A DNA stretch of 64,000 nt, taken from Prinsepia uniflora. Taxonomy: Eukaryota > Streptophyta > Magnoliopsida > Rosales > Rosaceae. This document shows positions 58,451 through 64,000 of this stretch, piece by piece. Under the pieces are notes generated by a model. The model did not search any database, had not been told where the DNA came from, and worked only from the letters and a program-made list of their open reading frames with translations. A program made the position numbers and the translations under genes. The stretch's first letter is position 1. Every line of letters starts with the position of its first letter. The stretch is from assembly GCA_032719365.1 (NCBI GenBank), contig CM064873.1, positions 37,487,742 through 37,551,741 of the forward strand. Reading direction: 5' to 3'.

Positions 58451-59000
58451 TGATCTATAAGTCAAAATTGTGAGTTTCAATTTCACCAAGGAATGTCGTG
58501 AGGCATTCGACTCCCTCAAAGCCAAACTCACAGCCTCTTTGATAAGCATGCCTCTCCTATGGGACCTGCCTTTTGAGTCGATGTGTGATGCATCTAACTT
58601 TTCAGTCGGGGTTGTGCTGGGTCATAGAGTAGATAAACTCCCCCACGTGATCTAATATGCGAGCTGCACGTTAAATGATGCGCAACTAAACTACTCCACC
58701 AAAGAGAAAGAATTGCTCGCTGTGATCTTTGCTATGGAGAAGTTCAGATCGTATTTGATTCAGACTAAGGTCATCATCTACAAAGATCATGCTGCCCTCA
58801 AGTATTTGCTTAGTAAGAAAGATGCCAAACCCCAATTTTTGAGATGGATGGATGCTCCTCTTACAAGAGTTCGATTTGGAAATAAGAGATAAGAAGGGCA
58901 CTGAGAATGTAGTAGCTGATCATATGAGTCGTTTCATTGATGGCTCCAATGAGGAAATAGATCATCTCCCCCTTTCCGAGAGCTTCCCCGATGAGCAACT
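58451..59000 (+). pseudogene. Athila RNase H
   Basis: In the RT frame: ECREAFDSLKAKLTASLI, MCDASNFSVGVVLG with the first Asp, TLNDAQLNYSTKEKELLAVI with the Glu, and VIIYKDHAALKYLLSKKDAK (YTDH in relatives, so Asp kept and Thr to Lys). A frameshift near 58855 precedes LLLQEFDLEIRDKKGTENVV and ADHMSRF. One stop (VI*YAS). Confidence 0.92.
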
Positions 59001-60250
59001 TCTGTTGATCCAAGATTATGACCCCTAGTATGTTGATCTCATCAACTTCCTTGTGCATAGGCAGTTTCCCCCTCATCTGAGTCGGTACCAAAATAACAAG
59101 CTTGCAAAGCAAGACAAGTATTATGTTTGGGATAAACCCTATTTGTGGAAACACTGCTCGGATTAGATTATTTGTAGGTGCGTCCCCGATCATGAGGTAC
59201 AACCAATTCTGGAAGCATGCCGTAGACAAGCATGTGGTGGGCACTTCGGGGCTAAGAAGATAGCATTGAAGGTGTTGAAATGTGGGTTCTTCTAGCCCAC
59301 TTTGTTTAAGGACTCCAATGAGTATGTGCTCACGTGTGACAAGTACCAAAGGCAAGGAAATCTGGGACAAAGAAACCAAATGCCCCTCAACCACATTCTG
59401 GTTGTTGAGATTTTCGATGTGTGGGGCATTGATTTCATGGGACCCTTCCCAAACTCGTTTGGGAATCTCTATATTCTAGTGGCAGTGGACTATGTGTCTA
59501 AGTGGGGCAAGGCAGTGGCCATTAAGACCAATGATGCCAAAGTGGTATTGAAATTCATTCAATCCAACATTTTCACATGCTTTGGGGCCCCTCAAGCAAT
59601 CATAGCTGAGATTTCCAACCTTGAGATCAAAGCCATCCTCCAGAAGAAGGTCAATCCTAACCGAAAGGACTGGTCTTCCCATTTGAACGATGCTCTGTGG
59701 GCCTACCGGACGGCATTCAAAACTCCTATTGGCATGTCCCTGTTCCAGCTTGTTTTTGGCAAGGGTTGTCACTTGCCCGTAGAGTTGGAACATAAGGTAT
59801 TTTGGGAAATCAAGAAAATGTCCATGGACATTGATGAAGCCGGCCTTCATCGGAAACTTCAGTTAATTGAAATGGATGAGCTGAGGAATGAGGCCTACGA
59901 GAGCGCCTGGTTGTACAAGGAAAAAACCAATGTGGGCCAGTAGCCTAAGACCTTTCGTGCGGGCCAGCATGTCCTACTATTCGATTCCCGGCTCAATCTC
60001 TTCCCGGGGAAACTACAGTCACGGTGGATATGCCCTCATGAGGTAACCCATGTGTACCCCCATGGTGTAGTAGACATCCGGCATCCCACATGACATGTTT
60101 CATTCAGGGTGAATGGCTACCGACTCAAGCACTTCTAGTCCTCCCTCCCACCAGCTTTTATGGAGCCTGTTCAGTTCGTGCAGGACTAGGAGCACTTCGT
60201 CTGGTCTTACCCAGATGTTAAATCCAGAACTCCTAGGAGGTACCCTAGCC
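59001..60250 (+). pseudogene. Athila integrase, catalytic core deleted
   Basis: LEACRRQACGGHFGAKKIAL and YVLTCDKYQRQGNLGQRNQM are the HHCC region, with the last Cys changed to Tyr. VWGIDFMGPFPNSFGNLYIL (59420-59480) has the first catalytic Asp. YVSKWGKAVAIKTNDAKVVL and CFGAPQAIIAEISNLEIKAI follow: here about 30-40 residues are missing, including the second Asp (SDGGTHF in relatives) and the Glu. The C-terminal part DALWAYRTAFKTPIGMSLFQ and KGCHLPVELEHKVFWEIKKM is clear. Stops end it after ECOR-free tail wording GYRLKHF at about 60137. Confidence 0.93.
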
Positions 60251-61840
60251 CTGGTTTTCTTCTCTTAAACTCTAATATTTCCATTACATTCCTTAAAATC
60301 TATGTTTGCATGCTTTAATTTCACACATTGAGGACTCTGTGTTATTTAGGCTTGGGGGTGTGTTTTGAACTTGTACTATTGTTGGAAACATTCAGGTTTG
60401 GGGGTAGCAATCAAGGATCTATCTACTTTTTTGCTTTTGTTTTTGTTGTTGTTGTTAGTGCCATGTTTTTGTTTATTTTAAGTCGTAGTGTTTGCATGCT
60501 AGTACTTTTCACTTTGTGGTTAATGTGAACTTAGAAACACGTGAACTTTCTATGTTGCCTATCTGCTGTTATGGATTTTTGAGTTCCTCTATGCACTGCA
60601 CATTTTGCTATGCTTAAGTTATTGAGTTGATTGAACATTTTCGATTGAGTAATCTTGGAACATTAATGGAGACTACCCATCTGAGATCTTGTGCCTATAT
60701 GCCTTCTTTCTAAGTGATTCTATTGTTTCTACTCTACTAAATTCGTTTGTCTCCTAAAGGCCTTAATCATAAGATGCTCTTAATTGAATGCATGTATGTT
60801 CACATGAAATGATCTAGGCTATGCATATTTAGTTCCTAAAGGCCTTTCCCTACCCATGTTGCATGCTTTCTTAAAGCCCATCTGCAGCCAAACACCAGCT
60901 TTTCTTTCATCACCTACATTATAACCTCCCCAAAACACTCAATTCAAAATTATGGCCATACCTTAAGTTCATGTTTGTGTGTGGTTGCCCCAAATGAGAG
61001 TTGTGATGAGCGTTAGTGTCAAGAATTTATATTGCTATTATGTTGATGTATGCAATGTATGGTTGAGGAAATGTGTTTAGGGCCTTGGTTCAAATTACAA
61101 AAAGAAAAGAGAAAAAAAACGAAAAAAACAAAATGTGTTCATTCCATTAATATAAAAGAATAAAAGAAAGAGAAAACAAAAAACAAAACAAAAAGAGAAA
61201 CAAATAAAGTACTTGAGCCAAGGAAATCAGAATTTTCTTTATCACGTTGTTGTGGGTTACATGTAAGTGGGATCTTGACACTAGCTTAGTTCACGGTCTC
61301 TCATACCTTGACATGCCATGGACTCGTAGAAATCCTACCCTCTTCTTCAAGAACCCCCCAGCCTAGCCCTACTGCTACTTGAATAAGGACCTGAGTGATC
61401 GTGTCAATATACTGGTTGAAGGTTGAGGTAAGTATCTTCATTCTTAAGCATCAATTTCCTTCTTGAGATCATTAAATTCATAAATTTCCTTTATTCAATT
61501 AACTCATATGTGATTACTTTGATTCCTAGCCATAAACTCTTCACATATACTAGTATGAGTGAAACCCTAGGACTTTTGTGCATCGAATGAACCTGGTGAG
61601 AAATAGAGTCGAGGTGAAATGATTCTAGGGTGCTTGATCACTTTTGTTTTTAAACTTGATGTCTAAACAATGGCACTTACACCTACACTTCGAACTCACT
61701 ATCTTATGCATCTTATGGTTAGTTTAGTTTGTTTGCTGTTTTTTGTTCTTATTATCTTTGAAGTTCAAATCTTTAGCATGTCAATGGTTAACTAGATCGA
61801 GTCTGCATTTTTAATGTTTTGCTAAGGACCTCGCAAAAGT
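60251..61840 (+). other. Athila 3' non-coding region
   Basis: Has CACATTGAGGACTCTGTGTT followed by TAGGCTTGGGGGT (60324-60358), a motif that regularly follows Athila/Tat pol, and a second AGGTTTGGGGGTAG at 60393-60406. No env-like frame could be supported; the ORF at 60328-60528 is hydrophobic but looks like T-rich chance sequence. An A-rich low-complexity run lies at 61095-61205. Confidence 0.7.
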
Positions 61841-61856
61841 TTGGTTTGGGGGTATT
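61841..61856 (+). other. Polypurine tract of the Athila element
   Basis: TTGGTTTGGGGGTATT stands directly before the 3' LTR start TGATAGGTTG, the usual Athila/Tat arrangement. Confidence 0.8.
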
Positions 61857-63110
61857 TGATAGGTTGTTAATTGTGCATGTTTTAGCTATGATTCAACGCC
61901 CCTTTTACTTAGCTTTTGTTTGATTATGTCGTAAAATCGGAGAAAATAGTTCATCTTGTGAGCCATGTGCAGATTAGTAGTGTGGATCAAACCTAAGCTA
62001 AAACGAAGGAAAAAGGCCCAAGTTTAGGCCCAAGCGCCAAAATTCCAGCACCTTTGGGCCAAATTGCAGCACACCGAGGTCCAGGTTCCAGCACATGTTC
62101 CAGAGCCAAATTCCAGGGCCAAATTCCAGCACCTTTAGTGCACATTAAGGCCGAGTTCCAGCCCCAAAAGCCCAGCCTGCAAGGCCTAGACCCAGCCCCA
62201 AAGTCCAGCGCGTAAGCTCCAATTTTCAGTAACAAATTCCAGCTCTAAAGCCCAAGGCCCAGCTCATGCACTTGTCTACTCTCCATGCAACTGACTTCCA
62301 TTCTTGCACCCTAGTTTCCTAATTAAGTTTGAACTCAAAAAGGAATAGAAGTGTGATCTGATCTTAAGGTTTAGGAAGGGAATTTAGGCCATATCTTTTA
62401 GGGATTTTGGGAACCATTTTAGTGAAGCACGGCTAGGGTTAGCAAGGGGGGTTCCACTCCTATTTAAACCCCGCATCTTGGCATATTTGGAGAGTTATTT
62501 TCCTTCTCAAAAGAGAGCCGAAGCCCTGCCCAAACTCAGCCACAAAACCTCACGGTTTCCAGTCCCTTAATCTCTCCATTTTTAGTCAGAAATCCTCATG
62601 GTTTGCAGCCCCAAAACACTCCCGGTTTTCTATTATATTTTTTTATTCTTTCATTTATTTCTGTGCACGTTTTATACTCTTACATTAGTCCTTGTAATTT
62701 CAATTCCATAGCACCTATTCCTTTACGTTTTCATATTTATACTCTTGTTTTCTTTACGGTTATTCATGCATATGTTAAGCTGTTTTATGTTCATGTTCAT
62801 ATAATAGTTTCTTATTGTTACTTGGATTCGTATTTAGTTCTTATGGTATTTCAATTCTTAGCATTATTTCCTTTTCGATTTTGGTTTCATCCATTTAAAG
62901 GCTGTTTTCACCTCTTTGGGGTCTTGAAAATTTGCCCAACGTTGGATTAGTTCTCTATGGGTCTGAGATTCAAAGACTAGTTCCTTTGCACTCCCGGATT
63001 CCAATAGTCGGAAGGTGAATTTCTCGTGGTGGATCATCCTTCCTTCGATTTACTTAGTTATTTCGTTCTTTTATTTCTGTTCATTTAATATCCATTATAC
63101 TTATGCTTAT
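61857..63110 (+). mobile_element. Athila 3' LTR, interrupted by a copia element
   Basis: Starts TGATAGGTTGTTAATTGTGC. It matches the 5' LTR from 12231 to about 13235 (ACTTATGCTTAT), where the copia LTR enters; the remaining 890 bases seen in the 5' LTR must lie beyond the window. Probable TATA region CTATTTAAACCCC at 62460. The 115-residue ORF at 62603 lies in the T-rich leader zone and is not supported as a gene. Confidence 0.87.
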
Positions 63111-63285
63111 TGAAGAAATGGGTAAATCTTCTTCTTTTCATTTACAAGCCAAATGGCTATATTTATACAATTGTGTGCAGCGGTTGTAGGATATAAAGAT
63201 AAGATTGTACAGTTTTGCTTTAACTAATATGACTAATCTTATAAGAATATGTAACGGACATATTACACGTCATCATGCTTCGTCA
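63111..63285 (-). mobile_element. Ty1/copia 3' LTR (175 bp)
   Basis: Minus-strand start TGACGAAGCATGATGACGTG at 63285, end CCATTTCTTCA at 63111. The adjacent purine run TGCGGGGGGA (63286-63295) is the polypurine tract. The likely target duplication on the left is CTTAT (63106-63110); its partner is outside the window. The short LTR is normal for copia. Confidence 0.85.
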
Positions 63286-64000
63286 TCCCCCCGCAAACGA
63301 GGCACCCGAGGGTTGACAAGTTTGGAAGCAAGAGAGGAGTAACGAGTGACATGAAATCCCTTAGTGAAGATATCAGCTAACTGGGCAACAGAGGGAACAA
63401 ATTGAACACGGTGAGTCCCGAATGCAACACATTCACGAATGAAATGATAGTCCAAAGCAATATGTTTTGTGCGAGCATGAAAAATAGGACTAGTAGTCAT
63501 GTACGTGGTGCTGAGGTTGTCACAATGATAAATAACAGGAGAAGCAGGCAGCATAGGAAGTTCACGAAGCAGACTAAGTATCCAAATGGTATCAGCACAT
63601 GTATAGGCAAGAGCACGATATTCAGCTTCCGAGCTAGACCGAGAGACAGTACGTTGTTTCTTAGCACACCAAGAAATTAGATTGGGACCAAGAAAAATTC
63701 AGAAGCCCAAAACTGATAGCCGAGTGTCTTGACAGCCAGCCCAATAAGCATCATAGAATGCCATTATATGGAGAGGAGATGATGCAGGTGGATGAATATA
63801 CCATGGCCCAAAGTACCTTTGAGATAGTGGATAATTCGTTGGACTGCTATGAGATGAAGATCAGTTGGTGAACTCATGAACTGAGTAACATTCTGAACAG
63901 CGAAGCATATGTTAGGCCAGGTGAGAGTCAAGTAGAGCAAGGCACCTACAAGTTGTCGATAAGTGGTGGCATCAGAGAGAGGTTGACCAGTTGTTGTGGA
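63273..64000 (-). pseudogene. Ty1/copia RT end and RNase H, cut by window edge
   Basis: From the right edge on minus: QPLSDATTYRQLVGALLYLT, RPNICFAVQNV-like wording, DLHLIAVQRIIHYLKGTLGH, then a stop (LGF*IFLGP) and the RNase H block KKQRTVSRSSSEAEYRALAY, TIWILSLLRELPML, VIYHCDNLSTTYMTTSPIFH, ARTKHIALDYHFIREC and QLADIFTKGF. The frame ends RLRGDDEA at 63273, running 13 bases into the LTR. At least one stop shows that the copy is not intact; the rest lies beyond the window. Confidence 0.92.

Larger units (their letters stand above)
12229..63110 (+). mobile_element. Athila-like element split by nested insertions
   Basis: The two LTRs match (12229-14123 and 61857-63110), with a tRNA-Asp primer site after the left one and a TTTGGGGGT tract before the right one. 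Between them, all on plus and in the right order, are gag (14342-15055 and 24373-25600), protease (25600-26150), RT (57436-58450), RNase H (58470-58990) and integrase (59100-60250). The reading continues across the A insertion: KPLPDDL before 26227 and KYTFLEANK after 57430 join into the conserved segment that precedes Athila RT. Without inserts the element is roughly 10 kb. Each domain carries stops, frameshifts or deletions, so it is dead. Confidence 0.9.

Noticed and set aside
60328..60528. Possible env-like product after Athila pol
   Set aside because: It is a short T-rich frame that begins in the conserved non-coding GAGGACTCTGTG motif; no signal peptide-plus-anchor layout is seen.
62603..62950. 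115-residue hydrophobic ORF as a membrane protein
   Set aside because: It lies in the T-rich part of the Athila LTR, and no matching frame is retained in the other LTR copy at 12750-13080.

Overview
This is plant nuclear heterochromatin. The window is built almost entirely from nested, decaying LTR retrotransposons: Ty3/gypsy chromoviruses of the Tekay/Del type, an Athila-like element, a Ty1/copia end, and Cassandra-like (5S-bearing) LTR pieces. It also holds the right-hand end of a probable CACTA DNA transposon, next to an intron-containing copy of the first exons of the coatomer beta-prime (COPB2) gene. tRNA-iMet and tRNA-Asp type primer sites, typical plant gag/pol motifs and plant-style introns make an angiosperm the only reasonable source. 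I cannot name the species. I see no intact host gene, rRNA gene, tRNA gene or CRISPR array.

Layout. 1-2214: two minus-strand gypsy LTR remnants, one inserted in the other. 2215-2507: AT-rich DNA. 2508-5587: a complete 3.08 kb solo LTR with a perfect CATAC target duplication. 5593-7128: a minus-strand LTR starting TGATAGG, with a TATA box. 7129-12228: a COPB2 pseudogene, a second unrecognised gene fragment embedded in it, and a CACTA-type terminus. 12229-63110: one Athila-like element that has been split many times. Its left LTR, tRNA-Asp primer site and first half of gag lie at 12229-15055; the rest of gag and the protease at 24373-26226; pol at 57436-60250; the right LTR at 61857-63110. A minus-strand copia element, still running at the window edge, interrupts the right LTR.

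Nesting. Two packages sit inside the Athila element. Package one (15056-24372) is a mosaic of gypsy pieces: a plus-strand LTR (15206-17647), a minus-strand gag-pol (17648-22072), an inserted chimeric gypsy/Cassandra LTR (18066-19029, target duplication CACGA), and an opposite-strand second copy of the RT region with its LTR (22456-24372). Package two (26227-57430, target duplication CCTTA) is element A, a minus-strand element with no gag-pol. Its left LTR was entered by LTR E (26980-29761) and by element B (31554-50025, plus strand, target duplication TTCGA/TTGGA). B's 3' LTR was in turn entered by element C (37486-46744, a Tekay-type chromovirus with target duplication GACTG) and LTR D (47644-49325). 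The chain Athila > A > B > C gives a relative age order.

How the parts relate. A and B share a non-coding internal region, and their polypurine-tract context matches that of the coding elements. A retains the iMet-type primer site seen in C and G. This makes A and B LARD-like non-autonomous elements that were probably mobilised by Tekay-type partners such as C. All coding regions carry stops, frameshifts or integrase deletions; many stops are explicable as C-to-T changes at methylated cytosines. The long gypsy LTRs share an internal core block, short tandem repeats, and a paired donor-like and acceptor-like splice signal.
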